From CAWBBA01 sp963729795 (lineage in GTDB: Bacteria; Desulfobacterota; Desulfomonilia; Desulfomonilales; Desulfomonilaceae), in assembly GCA_963729795.1 (NCBI GenBank), contig CAVSPC010000041.1, positions 1 to 64,000 on the forward strand: DNA of 64,000 bases. Direction: 5' to 3'. Position numbers and translations under genes: made by a program. Numbering within the stretch: position 1 is the first letter of the stretch; each line of letters starts with the position of its first letter. Under the pieces are notes generated by a model, which saw only the letters and a program-made list of their open reading frames with translations, was not told where the DNA came from and made no database searches. This document shows positions 41,269 through 50,827 of the stretch, one piece after another.

Positions 41269-41619
41269 TCAGCCCCGATCCGCTGTAAATGCTTCGAGAG
41301 GAATGTCTCGTAAGCTATTGATGACTTCTATGCTGAGACCGCTCTCACGACTGAGGATCTCGGGTATTCTCTTCCGGGTCGCCATAACGCGCTCAATTTC
41401 TGCCTGGCTCAACCCCATTTGATCCATTCGATATTCGAGCACCGATAAAGGATCAGGCGACTCAATGCGGTGGTGCATTTTTTCATAAGCCCCTGTCAAA
41501 GCAAGGAGAATTTCTAATTCATCCGATTGTGGAGAATCCACTGGAGTCCCCCAGAGTTCATCGATGCGGGCCATAGCTGTTTCGTATTCTTCTTCGTTGT
41601 GAATAGGCTTGATTTCCAT
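41269..41619 (-). CDS. higA: HigA-family antitoxin
   Basis: A 116-residue antitoxin with an N-terminal acidic region and a C-terminal helix-turn-helix (LSVLEYRMDQMGLSQAEIERVM, followed by RKRIPEILSRESGLS). This is the HigA pattern, which binds its operator and neutralises HigB. It lies 24 bp after higB on the same strand, in toxin-first order. It converges with proS. Confidence 0.87.
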   Translation of the reverse strand: MEIKPIHNEEEYETAMARIDELWGTPVDSPQSDELEILLALTGAYEKMHHRIESPDPLSVLEYRMDQMGLSQAEIERVMATRKRIPEILSRESGLSIEVINSLRDIPLEAFTADRG

Positions 41620-41643
41620 GACTAAAGGCTCTCTCTTTGACGG

Positions 41644-41940
41644 CTAGATCTTGGCGGCATCTATCCTATCATAATCCTTGTGGTAACCGACCCAACGGAT
41701 CAGGACAATCTGCCGGAGATAATCAATGACAGCTATCAGCCGGTAATTGTTGCCGCCGAGATTGAAAACCACCCGGTTGCCCGGAAGGAAATCCGCTGTT
41801 TTGTGCCTCAGCTTGATATCCGATGGGGTCCTCCATTCTGCATTCTCAGTGTCCTCGAGCCAAGCTGGAAACGTTCTCCTGGCTTTCGCATCTCCAAGGG
41901 CTATAAACTCAAGGATTTTCTTTCTCTGACGAACTTCCAT
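41644..41940 (-). CDS. higB: HigB-family toxin (mRNA interferase)
   Basis: A 98-residue RelE-like endoribonuclease. VVFNLGGNNYRLIAVIDYLRQIVLIRWVGYHKDYDRID contains the family's core, with the HigB-style H-K-D-Y-D-R-I-D tail. HigB cleaves ribosome-bound mRNA. An ATG start with an upstream AAGGAA-type site is not clear. The gene is intact and pairs with higA. Such modules stabilise accessory DNA, though its neighbours here are housekeeping genes. Confidence 0.87.
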   Translation of the reverse strand: MEVRQRKKILEFIALGDAKARRTFPAWLEDTENAEWRTPSDIKLRHKTADFLPGNRVVFNLGGNNYRLIAVIDYLRQIVLIRWVGYHKDYDRIDAAKI

Positions 41941-42041
41941 GCGACATGAAGCACTATTTAAGAGTCCGCACTGGCCTTGTCGAATTACAGACCTGGGGGA
42001 ATACCGCTACCCAAGCCTCTTAGGACGTCAAAGTTATCAAA

Positions 42042-42347
42042 TCACTGCCCGTCATAGTAAGTGTAAGGATTGCCGGTGTAGCCTCTTTGCTGAGGCTGCT
42101 GATAATTGCCTTGATAATATCCGCCGTAATTACCGCCGTATCCGTAATATGCGTAAGGATTCCCGTACCCGTAGTTTGCATACGGATATTGGTACCCGTA
42201 TGACGGCGGTGGAGTAGACGGGGACCATGCATTAGGATATTGATTCATGGGGGCTGACCATTTTATGGGGTCCCGCGCGAACGCCGACACGCAGACTAGA
42301 AGTGCCGGAATCATCATGATAGCGACGAACCTAAACCTAGTTTTCAC
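42042..42347 (-). CDS. small secreted Tyr/Gly/Pro-rich protein
   Basis: A 101-residue exported protein with signal peptide MKTRFRFVAIMMIPALLVC and a mature part almost entirely of Tyr, Gly, Asn, Pro and Gln, in repeats such as YGYQYPYANYGYGNPYAYYGYGG. The GTG start at 42347 follows GAGGAGG; an ATG five codons earlier lies inside that site. Low-complexity Y/G-rich proteins can be structural or surface polymers. No function can be assigned. Confidence 0.6.
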   Translation of the reverse strand: MKTRFRFVAIMMIPALLVCVSAFARDPIKWSAPMNQYPNAWSPSTPPPSYGYQYPYANYGYGNPYAYYGYGGNYGGYYQGNYQQPQQRGYTGNPYTYYDGQ

Positions 42348-42482
42348 AGAGGGCCTCCTCATTGGATCAGATTTCCCCGCTCTCAAGCATACCTTCTTAT
42401 AGGTGGAGAATTCAAGAGGAAACGAGGCAGATGCCTTTGTCGGCACTGGAAATCCTCGGTAAGTCGCCTTATAGTAGGGGGC

Positions 42483-44741
42483 ATGCCCCCTTCACGCAAG
42501 CCCGCAAAGAATAGCCGCAAGTTGAAGCGCCCCAAAACCCCAACTGAGAGAGTTGGCCCCTTCATTGAAACGAAGGGCCGGGCCGGACATTCCTTCATTC
42601 GTAATTTGGCGATGGGATTGTTCGTCTGTTTTGTATTCTTTGCCGCGCTCGAAGGAGCCTTGCGCGTTGTGGGGTGGCCTTCCCGCGATCCTGGCAAAGA
42701 TCCGTTCGTGGGGTTTTCTGCATTACAGCCTCTATTCGTGGTGAAGAACGGAATCGCATCCACAGCACAGGCGAAACTCCGATTCTTCAACGAAGCTTCA
42801 TTTCCGGTTAAGAAGGGCCCCAACACGACCAGGGTTTTCTGCTTTGGGGGCTCAACCACTTACGGACACCCGTTTGACGGAAGAACAGCCTTTCCACTAT
42901 GGCTTCAAGATCTGCTCGCTGCATCCTGCCCGGAAAAACACTTTGAGGTCATCAATGCGGGAGGCGTGTCATACGCATCTTACCGGATCGTGCCTCTCGT
43001 TCGCGAAGCGCTTCAATACAACCCTGATCTGATAATCATCTCCGATGCCCACAATGAATTTCTCGAGCGCAGGACTTATTCGACCCTGTTTCGTCAAGGA
43101 AGAAGCTTGATCGCCGTACGGTCGTTGCTGGAGCGGCTACACATTTATCAAGGGCTGAAAAAAATTCTTGAACCAACGCTCAGTAGGGTTGTTGCCCAGC
43201 CGGGGAACCGGGCTGCGCCAAAGACTTTAGGCACCGGCGCTCGGCAGTCAACTGCGGAATCAGTCCGTGACCGGCAGACCGGAAAGCCGATCTTGCACGG
43301 TGAAGTAACCGCTATTCTGGATCACAGCGCAGGACTGGACCTGTACCACAGGGATGAAGAATTCTCCAAAGCAGTAGTTCGGCATTTCACTCATAACTTG
43401 CGGGCCATGATTGCCCTCTGTCGAAATGCCGGCGTCCCGGTCATCATGGTTCAGCCGGTTTCCAATCTCAAGGATTTCTCCCCTTTTAAGTCGGAACATA
43501 GCCCTGAGTTGACTGCCTCGGACAAGGCCAAGTACAAGGCACAATTGGACCGGGCCGGAAAACTCTTGCAGGAGTCTCGATATGAAGAATCTCTTAATCT
43601 CATCGAGAAGGCACTCAGCAAGGACCCACTATATGCGAAAGCTTATTACTACAAGGGCAAGGCCCTGTTAGGACTCAGACGTTACCCCGAAGCCCGAGAG
43701 AGTTTCATCAAGGCAAGAGATCTGGATGTCTGCCCACTGAGGGCCATTTCGTCTCTGGAACAGAAGTTTGATGAGGTCGCTGCGGAGGAAAAGGTGACAC
43801 TCGTTCCTCTCCGGGACAAGCTCGAGCAAAAACTGGCCGAGACTGGGGACAAGGCAGGCATTCCGGGGAACGAGAGCTTATTGGATCACGTTCATCTAAC
43901 GATCGAAGTGCACCAATGGCTGGCCGAAATGCTCTTCGACAAGATGGTGAGAATGGGCCTGGCGCACCCTTCTCGGAAGCTGGCTTCAGCGGACCGGCAG
44001 GCGCTCTACGACAAAGCTATTAGATCCCTTAACGCAGATTTCTTTGTCGCTAAAGACATGAATCTTGCTAAGACTCTCAAATGGGCCGGCAAGAAGAAAG
44101 AGGCTCGGAAAGCCCTGGCAAGAGCCGCCGACAAGATGGACGACAACCCGGAGATTCACAAGCTTCTCGGAAGTTATCTACTGGATGATGGGGCCTATGA
44201 GAAAGCACTCAAGGAATACCACCGAGCAGTCCAGCTTTCGGGAGACGATCCAAAGATGCTGTTTTCTTTGGCTACAGCTTGTTTCCAGGCGGGGTCTAAG
44301 GCGGAGGCCGTCTCAATCTATCGGAAGCTTGTGGACCAAAATGGTAACATGCCGGAAGCCTACGGCAATTTAGCCGGAATTTACCTGGAGGACGGAAAAG
44401 TTGAAGAGGCCCTGAACGTGCTCAAACGCAGCATGAAAAAAAGTCCCAACTCACCGGTGCTATTGGGCCAGTACGGATTGGCTTTGGCCATGTCCCAAAG
44501 GGTCTCGGAGGGAATCCCCTGGATGCTCAAGGCCATCCAGGCAGAACCGGGAGATCCGACGCTTTTTTATAATCTTGCGGGAATGTATTCCCTTTCGGGG
44601 AAGGCGGCGGATGCGCTGCACTATCTTGATCTAGCGGTTCAAAAGGGATACCGTAATCCTGAAAAAGTGGCCAACGATCCGGTCTTCCAATCGATCAGGG
44701 ATCTCCCAGGATTCAAGAAAATCCTCAACCGGCTGCGGTGA
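42483..44741 (+). CDS. membrane-anchored SGNH-like hydrolase with TPR repeats
   Basis: A 752-residue protein: a cytoplasmic basic N-terminus, one membrane helix (about 41-60), an SGNH/GDSL-like domain with GGSTTYG at 122-128, SDAHNEF, and a DHVHL near 465 in the position of the catalytic Asp/His pair, then several tetratricopeptide repeats to the end, with one TPR pair inserted near 350-430. Such proteins often modify extracellular glycans by O-acetyl transfer or hydrolysis. Its active site lies outside the membrane. The partner and substrate are unknown. Confidence 0.85.
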   Translation: MPPSRKPAKNSRKLKRPKTPTERVGPFIETKGRAGHSFIRNLAMGLFVCFVFFAALEGALRVVGWPSRDPGKDPFVGFSALQPLFVVKNGIASTAQAKLRFFNEASFPVKKGPNTTRVFCFGGSTTYGHPFDGRTAFPLWLQDLLAASCPEKHFEVINAGGVSYASYRIVPLVREALQYNPDLIIISDAHNEFLERRTYSTLFRQGRSLIAVRSLLERLHIYQGLKKILEPTLSRVVAQPGNRAAPKTLGTGARQSTAESVRDRQTGKPILHGEVTAILDHSAGLDLYHRDEEFSKAVVRHFTHNLRAMIALCRNAGVPVIMVQPVSNLKDFSPFKSEHSPELTASDKAKYKAQLDRAGKLLQESRYEESLNLIEKALSKDPLYAKAYYYKGKALLGLRRYPEARESFIKARDLDVCPLRAISSLEQKFDEVAAEEKVTLVPLRDKLEQKLAETGDKAGIPGNESLLDHVHLTIEVHQWLAEMLFDKMVRMGLAHPSRKLASADRQALYDKAIRSLNADFFVAKDMNLAKTLKWAGKKKEARKALARAADKMDDNPEIHKLLGSYLLDDGAYEKALKEYHRAVQLSGDDPKMLFSLATACFQAGSKAEAVSIYRKLVDQNGNMPEAYGNLAGIYLEDGKVEEALNVLKRSMKKSPNSPVLLGQYGLALAMSQRVSEGIPWMLKAIQAEPGDPTLFYNLAGMYSLSGKAADALHYLDLAVQKGYRNPEKVANDPVFQSIRDLPGFKKILNRLR

Positions 44742-44908
44742 CAGAGCTGGTACCCGTGCGCTTTTTTGAACCATATAGTTTATCTCGCCATCACAGGAAC
44801 CCAAAGGTCCCCAGGCTGAGAGAATTGACATCTGCCTGGCTAAGAATTCACTTACCGGCAGGCTTTCCAACCGGCCTTTTTCCTAATTTGGCTGACGGCA
44901 GGCTGGAA

Positions 44909-45115
44909 GAAACTGTCTCAAAACTATTTTGATGGCCAGAATCGTGCCACGATGGCAGCCCGGCGCTAAAGCACCGGTCTACTTTCTATCGCCCCGATGG
45001 GGCTCAAACGCAAGCGTCCCGGAGGGACGAGGGACAGTAGCCCGGTAATTCATTGCCGGGAAAGAGGGGCATCGTGCCACGAATCTCGCCCATACCTCCA
45101 TTTTGAGACAGTTCC
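44909..45115. mobile_element. 207-bp MITE-like element, copy A
   Basis: The left end GAAACTGTCTCAAAA matches the reverse complement of the right end (GGAACTGTCTCAAAA) at 14 of 15 positions. The 4-bp GGAA directly outside both ends (44905-44908, 45116-45119) is a target duplication. Inside are a CGCCCCGATGGGGC hairpin and CCCGGTAATTCATTGCCGGG. It has no ORF. Copy B at 53649 has the same 207-bp length and internal order. The stretch from 44742 to 45307 holds no gene. Confidence 0.85.
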
Positions 45116-45307
45116 GGAAAGCCTGCCCCACAGGTTTAATGACATTTTCCCGCTGAAAACTGCATGCTTACCTGACCTTCAGCAAAAAAACTTGTGAAGC
45201 CTGGTAGCCCATGATATTTTATAAGATTCATTAGCCTTTTCGACGCCGGAGCGGCGAGAAATGCTCACGCGGCAGAAACCGACTAGAGGCAACGCCGGGT
45301 AATCAGT

Positions 45308-46663
45308 ATGGCAAAGAAACTTTTCGGCACGGACGGTGTAAGAGGTGTGGCCAATCTTGAACCAATGACAGCCGAGACCGCTCTCAGCCTGGGACGGGCC
45401 TTAGCTTACACCACGCTTACTCAGCCGGGGAAAAGACAAAAGGTACTGGTCGGAAAGGATACCAGGGTATCGTGCTACATGTTGGAGACGGCACTTGCTT
45501 CAGGTATCTGCTCAATGGGAGTAGATGTCCTCCTCGTGGGCCCCATGCCGACTCCGGGGATCGCGTTCCTCACCACCAACATGAGATGCGCCGCGGGCGC
45601 GGTGATTTCTGCTTCGCATAATCCTTTTCAGGACAACGGAATCAAATTCTTTTCAGGGGACGGATTTAAACTGTCTGATGAGCTTGAAGAGGAAATCGAA
45701 CGCTTGATCTGTTCTGATGACATTTACAAGATTCGCCCCACCGCCGGGAACATAGGAAAAGTTACCCGCATTGAGGGTGCGCTGGGGCGGTACGTGGTCT
45801 TTCTCAAGAAAACTTTTCCACGCAGCTTAACCCTCGACGGTTTTCGCATAGTCTTGGACTGCGCTAACGGAGCAGCCTACAGGGCCGCTCCGTTGGTTTT
45901 TGAAGAGCTGGGGGCAGAGGTCACGGCACTTGGTATCTACCCTGACGGACATAACATCAACGCTCTTTGCGGCTCTCTACATCCTGAGATGGTTTGTCAG
46001 GAGGTGCGACGGACAGGAGCCCAAATAGGCGTGGCGCTGGACGGCGATGCCGATCGTGTAATCTTCGCCGACGAAAAGGGCAACGAGGTAAACGGCGATC
46101 AGATCATGGGCATTGTGGCCTGGGACATGATGAAAAGACGGGAGCTCAAACGAAACACGGTTGCAGCCACAGTCATGAGCAATATCGGGCTTGAGGTCGC
46201 TTTGGAAGAATTGGGTGTCTCCGTCGTTCGGACCCCTGTGGGAGACCGCTATGTGGTCGAACGCATGAGGGCTGAAGGTTTTAATTTTGGAGGAGAACAA
46301 TCGGGACATCTCATATTTCTGGATCACAACACCTCCGGTGACGGCATCTTGTCTGCCCTTCAAGTCATGAGGGTCATGATAGAGACGGGCAAGCCTTTGT
46401 CGGAGTTGGCGGCAAGGGTTAAACTCTATCCTCAGATCTTGAAGAATGTTGAGGTTGGCGTTAAGAGAGATCTGGAAGATATCCCTGAAATTCGCGGAGT
46501 TATGGAGGAAGCTAGTGAGCGCCTGCGTAAGAACCGTGGGCGACTGCTTGTGCGCTATTCCGGGACTCAACTTCTGTGCCGGGTAATGGCGGAAGGACAA
46601 GACGAAGAAGAAGTGAGGCTGGTAGTAGAAATGGTGGCCGATGCAATCTCCAGGAATTTGTGA
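45308..46663 (+). CDS. glmM: phosphoglucosamine mutase
   Basis: A 451-residue phosphohexomutase converting glucosamine-6-phosphate to glucosamine-1-phosphate for UDP-GlcNAc synthesis. The phosphoserine motif SASHNP is at 101-106, the metal-binding loop DGDADR near 243-248, GGEQSGH near 330, and a C-terminal phosphate-binding RYSGT. GlmM-type FGTDGVRG opens the protein. It overlaps kdsD by 23 bp, giving a cell-envelope sugar pair. Confidence 0.94.
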   Translation: MAKKLFGTDGVRGVANLEPMTAETALSLGRALAYTTLTQPGKRQKVLVGKDTRVSCYMLETALASGICSMGVDVLLVGPMPTPGIAFLTTNMRCAAGAVISASHNPFQDNGIKFFSGDGFKLSDELEEEIERLICSDDIYKIRPTAGNIGKVTRIEGALGRYVVFLKKTFPRSLTLDGFRIVLDCANGAAYRAAPLVFEELGAEVTALGIYPDGHNINALCGSLHPEMVCQEVRRTGAQIGVALDGDADRVIFADEKGNEVNGDQIMGIVAWDMMKRRELKRNTVAATVMSNIGLEVALEELGVSVVRTPVGDRYVVERMRAEGFNFGGEQSGHLIFLDHNTSGDGILSALQVMRVMIETGKPLSELAARVKLYPQILKNVEVGVKRDLEDIPEIRGVMEEASERLRKNRGRLLVRYSGTQLLCRVMAEGQDEEEVRLVVEMVADAISRNL

Positions 46664-47642
46664 CCTCAAAGGCAGGGCTGTCGAGATCGCCCGCCAGGTC
46701 CTTGAGGTGGAAATCGAGGGCATCCGATCTGTCATGGAGCGATTGGATGAGAGATTCGATGCCTGCGTGGATATGCTCTACTCACTGCGTGGCAGGATCA
46801 TCATCACCGGAGTGGGCAAATCGGGCATTGTGGGGCGTAAGATATCCGCTACTCTCACCAGCACAGGATCGCCTGCCATTTTTCTTCATCCGCTGGAAGG
46901 CCTTCACGGTGATGTAGGGATCGTGGGACGGGATGATGTGTTGCTGGCAATTTCCAACAGTGGTGAGACGGCTGAGATAACGTCCCTGGCGGCCACCATA
47001 AGAAAAAGAGGAGCGCGAATCATCGCCATTACCGGGCGGACTTCGTCAACATTGGCCCGCATGGCGGACTTAGTTCTGGATTGCAGAGTACCGCGTGAAG
47101 CATGCCCGTTGAACATGGCCCCCACTGCAAGCACCACCGCGACTCTCTCTCTCGGTGACGCACTTGCCGTTGCTCTGATGGTTCGAAAGGATTTTCGCAG
47201 AGAAGACTTCCTGAGCCATCATCCGGCAGGAAGCCTTGGCGAGAGGCTGAATCTCAAAGTCAGGGACATTATGTTGGATCGGTTGGCGATTCCGGAGGTG
47301 GGAGCAGAAGCCTCCTTAAGTGAGATCCTTTCAAGCATCAACATGCAAAATTTGGGCTTTACTCTGGTTGCAGCGGGAGATCGTTTGTTGGGGATTATCA
47401 CCGATGGTGACCTGCGACGAGCCCTTGAGAAGGGGGCAGGAATTTATGAATGCCGGGCACGCGATCTCATGACCCGTGATCCCCTGACCATACAGCACGA
47501 TAGAACAGCCGCGGAGGCTTTGGAAATCATGGAGGAGAAATTGATTACCGGGCTCGCTGTCCTGGACGGGGAGAATCGACTAACAGGCATTATTCACCTG
47601 CACGACCTTCTCGGACGAGGACAAGTTCGTTTTGCTCCGTGA
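46641..47642 (+). CDS. kdsD: arabinose-5-phosphate isomerase (KpsF/GutQ family)
   Basis: A 333-residue isomerase. An N-terminal SIS domain (GVGKSGIVGRKISATLTSTG, SNSGETAEI, HHPAGSLGERL) is followed by two CBS domains (about 215-333), the normal KdsD layout. It interconverts ribulose-5-phosphate and arabinose-5-phosphate for KDO, so a lipopolysaccharide-bearing Gram-negative envelope is implied. It overlaps glmM by 23 bp. Confidence 0.92.
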   Translation: MQSPGICDLKGRAVEIARQVLEVEIEGIRSVMERLDERFDACVDMLYSLRGRIIITGVGKSGIVGRKISATLTSTGSPAIFLHPLEGLHGDVGIVGRDDVLLAISNSGETAEITSLAATIRKRGARIIAITGRTSSTLARMADLVLDCRVPREACPLNMAPTASTTATLSLGDALAVALMVRKDFRREDFLSHHPAGSLGERLNLKVRDIMLDRLAIPEVGAEASLSEILSSINMQNLGFTLVAAGDRLLGIITDGDLRRALEKGAGIYECRARDLMTRDPLTIQHDRTAAEALEIMEEKLITGLAVLDGENRLTGIIHLHDLLGRGQVRFAP

Positions 47643-47801
47643 TGGTGCCGGCGATGTGAGTAGCGCTATGCATAGAGAGATGGACCAATATCAATCATCA
47701 CGACTTCCCTGCCGCGTTGGGGAGTGTCTAGAGGAATATAAGCTTATAACTGATCGAGGATCGCCGCGTATCGTGATGGAAAGCGTTGATGGAGGACAGT
47801 C

Positions 47802-48176
47802 ATGAAGTTGAAAAAAGAAGACCTGGAGTATTTCCAGGGAATACTTCAGAAGCAATTGGACGAACTCGTGAAGGGGGCAGGAAAAACCGTAGATGAGATG
47901 ACAGAGGCCGAAGGCAAGGAGTCTTTTCCTGATCCTACCGATCGAGCGTCTATGGAATCGGATAGGAATTTCGAGCTGCGGATCCGCGATAGGGAACGCA
48001 AGCTGATCAACAAGATAAGGACTGCCCTGGAGAAAATCGAGGACGGGACGTTCGGGTTTTGCGAGGTGTGTGGAGAACCGATCGATTTCAAACGGCTTGA
48101 AGCAAGGCCCGTCACTACCCATTGCATTGATTGCAAAACCTCGGAAGAAGAAGAGGAAAAGATCAGAAAAATTTAG
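47802..48176 (+). CDS. dksA: RNA polymerase-binding transcription factor DksA
   Basis: A 124-residue DksA/TraR protein: a helical coiled-coil hairpin whose tip carries DPTDRA (the DxxDxA signature needed to reach the RNA polymerase secondary channel), then a four-Cys zinc finger (CEVCGEPIDF, CIDC). It mediates stringent control with ppGpp. The ATG follows GGAGGACAGTC. It has its own transcription unit between kdsD and a hypothetical gene. Confidence 0.94.
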   Translation: MKLKKEDLEYFQGILQKQLDELVKGAGKTVDEMTEAEGKESFPDPTDRASMESDRNFELRIRDRERKLINKIRTALEKIEDGTFGFCEVCGEPIDFKRLEARPVTTHCIDCKTSEEEEEKIRKI

Positions 48177-48598
48177 GCAGATGCAACTGGGGGGCAAAGG
48201 TCATTATGCAACATGGACCGGTCGACCATATCTTTTTTCATGCCGAACGGACAATTGATCTCGAATTATTTGGCACGCAAGCATAGAAATGTATGTCCCT
48301 CCGGTCAACCGTCTGATATACCGGGAAAAACGGGAAGGCATTCGAACAAATTAGACGATAGGCAGTGGGTGGAGGCCCAAGATACAATTCGACATCAATT
48401 CCATCGGTTGATCATGATGGCTTTGCAGACCCAAGGATCAGCGTGATTCCTCCTGACAGCCGGGTAAGTCAATTTAGTAATGAATGGCGTTTCCACAAGA
48501 AAAACAAGAGAATTGCCCCCGCGATTGTTGAAAAAAAATATAGTATGCGTTATGATTAAATCGGGAGTAAAAAAATCACGAACAAAAGGATGCAATAA
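48177..48598. other. intergenic region, nothing recognised
   Basis: A 422-bp gap between dksA and a hypothetical gene. Short plus-strand frames occur, one encoding a 26-residue peptide and another of 77 codons, without family-like content. The end of the gap is AT-rich (about 48525-48560), a likely promoter zone, but no clear boxes were identified. Confidence 0.4.
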
Positions 48599-49279
48599 AT
48601 GAAAAGGGGCAAGGAACGGGTAGAAATGCTCAGAGCAGGCGTTGGGCTGCCCCGAGAAAGACTTGTCGATCCCATTGTGGGAAAGAAAACACTTGGATAC
48701 GAATCGCGAACGCCGCTGCTTATGCGGGAGTTTGCCTGTAAGTGCGATATTTCGCAGAATACGACACCTGAAAGAGCTGCTGAGAACGATACGCCTCCGA
48801 TCGATGAGGGGCTTGAAACAGCGACAACCGAGAAGGTAATGCATGTGTGCTTTGGCGTTCTTTCAAATCGAAAGATTCCCCGACTAGCCAATAAGAAAGT
48901 AAGACTCGAAGGAAGGGTTCCGAAAATACTTGTTCTTAGAACTCGCCAGATTGAAATCACAGAAGAACCGGAGTCGGTCGAAGAGCCTGCACCTGCGGCT
49001 GTCGCGGAACCGCAAACAGAACCCGAACCCATCGAAGAGCCGCTTGCAGTGCCCGTTGTGAAGGTGGTCCCAACGCCGAAAAGGCCGCGAGCACGAACCC
49101 CAAAAGTCGACAGAGATGCGGCAACTGCGGCTTCCGCACAGAAGCCGTTGAAAGTTATCCGCCGACGCCGGGAGCAGTCCCCCATAGTATTTGAGACCAT
49201 GCCCAAGTCCTTTCCAAAGGCCATGCTCGAAGGGGTCGACTTCGAAGCGGAAGAGAATAACCACCGGCATATTGATTGA
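48599..49279 (+). CDS. hypothetical protein with Pro/Glu linker
   Basis: A 226-residue protein of unknown function. The first 130 residues are mixed (including CKCD near 47-50 and KVMHVCFGVLSNRK), followed by a Pro/Glu/Ala-rich linker at about 120-155 and a basic C-terminal region (PKRPRARTPK, KVIRRRREQSP). An AAAGGA site precedes the ATG. The charged tail suggests nucleic-acid binding. It does not resemble a named family. Confidence 0.55.
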   Translation: MKRGKERVEMLRAGVGLPRERLVDPIVGKKTLGYESRTPLLMREFACKCDISQNTTPERAAENDTPPIDEGLETATTEKVMHVCFGVLSNRKIPRLANKKVRLEGRVPKILVLRTRQIEITEEPESVEEPAPAAVAEPQTEPEPIEEPLAVPVVKVVPTPKRPRARTPKVDRDAATAASAQKPLKVIRRRREQSPIVFETMPKSFPKAMLEGVDFEAEENNHRHID

Positions 49280-49394
49280 TATCGTCCGGAGATCGTTTGG
49301 TGTGCCGCCAACTTAGGCCGAAGGCTTCGGTGCTAAGCGTTACTGCGGCACTGCCGGAATTTTCCATAAGCCCCAATATATTCAAGGACGTGCA

Positions 49395-49940
49395 TTGAGT
49401 CTACCGAGTATCCCTGAACCAGCCAGGGTCGTCGTCAGCGCTCTTACTCCGGACCGACAAGTGCTGGATGCTGCAAAATCGTTGCTCGTACAGGAGTTAG
49501 GTCCCGTAGACGCGGAGATAGGACCGCTGGCTTTTAATTATACTTCTTACTACGACCACGAAATGGGGTCTGGCATCCTCAGGTGGCTCTGGTCCTTCCT
49601 ATATCTCGTGGAACGGGACGAACTTGTCAAAATCAAGTGCTTGACTAACAGTATAGAAAAAGCCTATACCGTTGAGGGCAAGAGAAGGTTTAATCTCGAT
49701 CCCGGGTTGTTGACTTTGGGAAATTTCGTCCTTGCAACCGGCAAGAATAATGCCCACAGAATTTACCTGGGGAAAGGGATTTTTGCAGACCTCACGCTGG
49801 TTTTTAAGGCAGGTTCGTATCGGCCCCTCGAATGGACATATCCCGATTACTCGGATTCGGAATTAGTAGCAATTCTCAACGGGCTCAGAGAGAGTTATAA
49901 ATGCAAGCTGGCGGAACAGGCGTCACAAACGGCGCGGTAA
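49395..49940 (+). CDS. DUF4416 family protein
   Basis: A 181-residue protein of the DUF4416 family, found largely in Desulfobacterota and related anaerobes. FNYTSYYDHEMG, IEKAYTVEGKRRFNLDPG and YLGKGIFADLTLVFKAG are family-like. The TTG start follows AAGGACG. The function is unknown. It precedes yicC with a 40-bp overlap of frames, implying one operon with rpoZ and rlmB. Confidence 0.87.
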   Translation: MSLPSIPEPARVVVSALTPDRQVLDAAKSLLVQELGPVDAEIGPLAFNYTSYYDHEMGSGILRWLWSFLYLVERDELVKIKCLTNSIEKAYTVEGKRRFNLDPGLLTLGNFVLATGKNNAHRIYLGKGIFADLTLVFKAGSYRPLEWTYPDYSDSELVAILNGLRESYKCKLAEQASQTAR

Positions 49941-50812
49941 GAAGCATGACCGGCTTCGGTCGGGGGAGGGATTCTGTCGGTAACGTGGAAATCGCGACCG
50001 AAGTTCGGTCTGTGAACCATCGTTTTTTGGACATTTCCCTGAGAGTGCCTCGAATCTATAGCGGCTTTGAACCTGAGATACGCAAGATTGTCGCTCAAAG
50101 TGTGGATCGAGGCAAGTTCGATGTAGTAATCAATAGGACTGGGGGCAAGGGCGGCCTGATGGACGTGATGGTAGATCAGTCCCTCGCAGAGGGTTATTAT
50201 AAATGCCTCTTGCAGTTGAAAGAAAAGTTCGGACTACCCGGTGAAATAAGCCTTTCCGAGATGTTGACTCTTAAAGAAATAGTTGTCCCCCTCGAAAGGG
50301 AAGAAGGCATCGAGCAAGAATGGCCGACAGTAGAGAACAGCCTGCGACAGGCGCTTTCCGCGTTGGACGAGATGAGAAAGGCAGAGGGGTCCGCTCTTTG
50401 GAGGGATATCGAAGCCAGGCTAATTGCCATTCGTGACATGGTCGGCAGCATCAGGCCGATAGTGAATCAGGTTACTGTGGCAGCGAAGGAAAAACTTGAG
50501 AAGAGGGTACAGGAACTGACCGGAGGCGTGGAACTGGATCGAGATCGAATCCTCCAAGAGGTGGCCATCATTGCCGATCGCTCTGACGTTACCGAGGAGC
50601 TCACGCGCCTTGAAAGCCATGTACGCCAGTTCGTTGACTTTGGTGCGGAAGGATCACCGCTCGGAAGAAAACTGGATTTTCTTCTGCAGGAACTTCACAG
50701 AGAGGTTAATACGCTGGGCTCCAAATCCGCGTCGACGGATGTGGCAACCTATGTAGTCAACATCAAGGCAGAGTTGGAAAAAATCAGGGAACAGACCCAA
50801 AATATTGAATGA
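49901..50812 (+). CDS. yicC: YicC/YloC-family endoribonuclease
   Basis: A protein of up to 303 residues. Conserved N-terminal SMTGFGRG and SVNHRFLDISLRVPR, and a C-terminal LDFLLQELHREVNTLGSKS segment, identify the YicC family, which has been assigned endoribonuclease activity. The true start may be the ATG at 49946 (MTGFGRG) instead of 49901, as homologues begin near there. It lies in a DUF4416-yicC-rpoZ-rlmB run; gmk, usually between yicC and rpoZ, is missing. Confidence 0.92.
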   Translation: MQAGGTGVTNGAVRSMTGFGRGRDSVGNVEIATEVRSVNHRFLDISLRVPRIYSGFEPEIRKIVAQSVDRGKFDVVINRTGGKGGLMDVMVDQSLAEGYYKCLLQLKEKFGLPGEISLSEMLTLKEIVVPLEREEGIEQEWPTVENSLRQALSALDEMRKAEGSALWRDIEARLIAIRDMVGSIRPIVNQVTVAAKEKLEKRVQELTGGVELDRDRILQEVAIIADRSDVTEELTRLESHVRQFVDFGAEGSPLGRKLDFLLQELHREVNTLGSKSASTDVATYVVNIKAELEKIREQTQNIE

Positions 50813-50827
50813 TGAGAGATATCAAAA

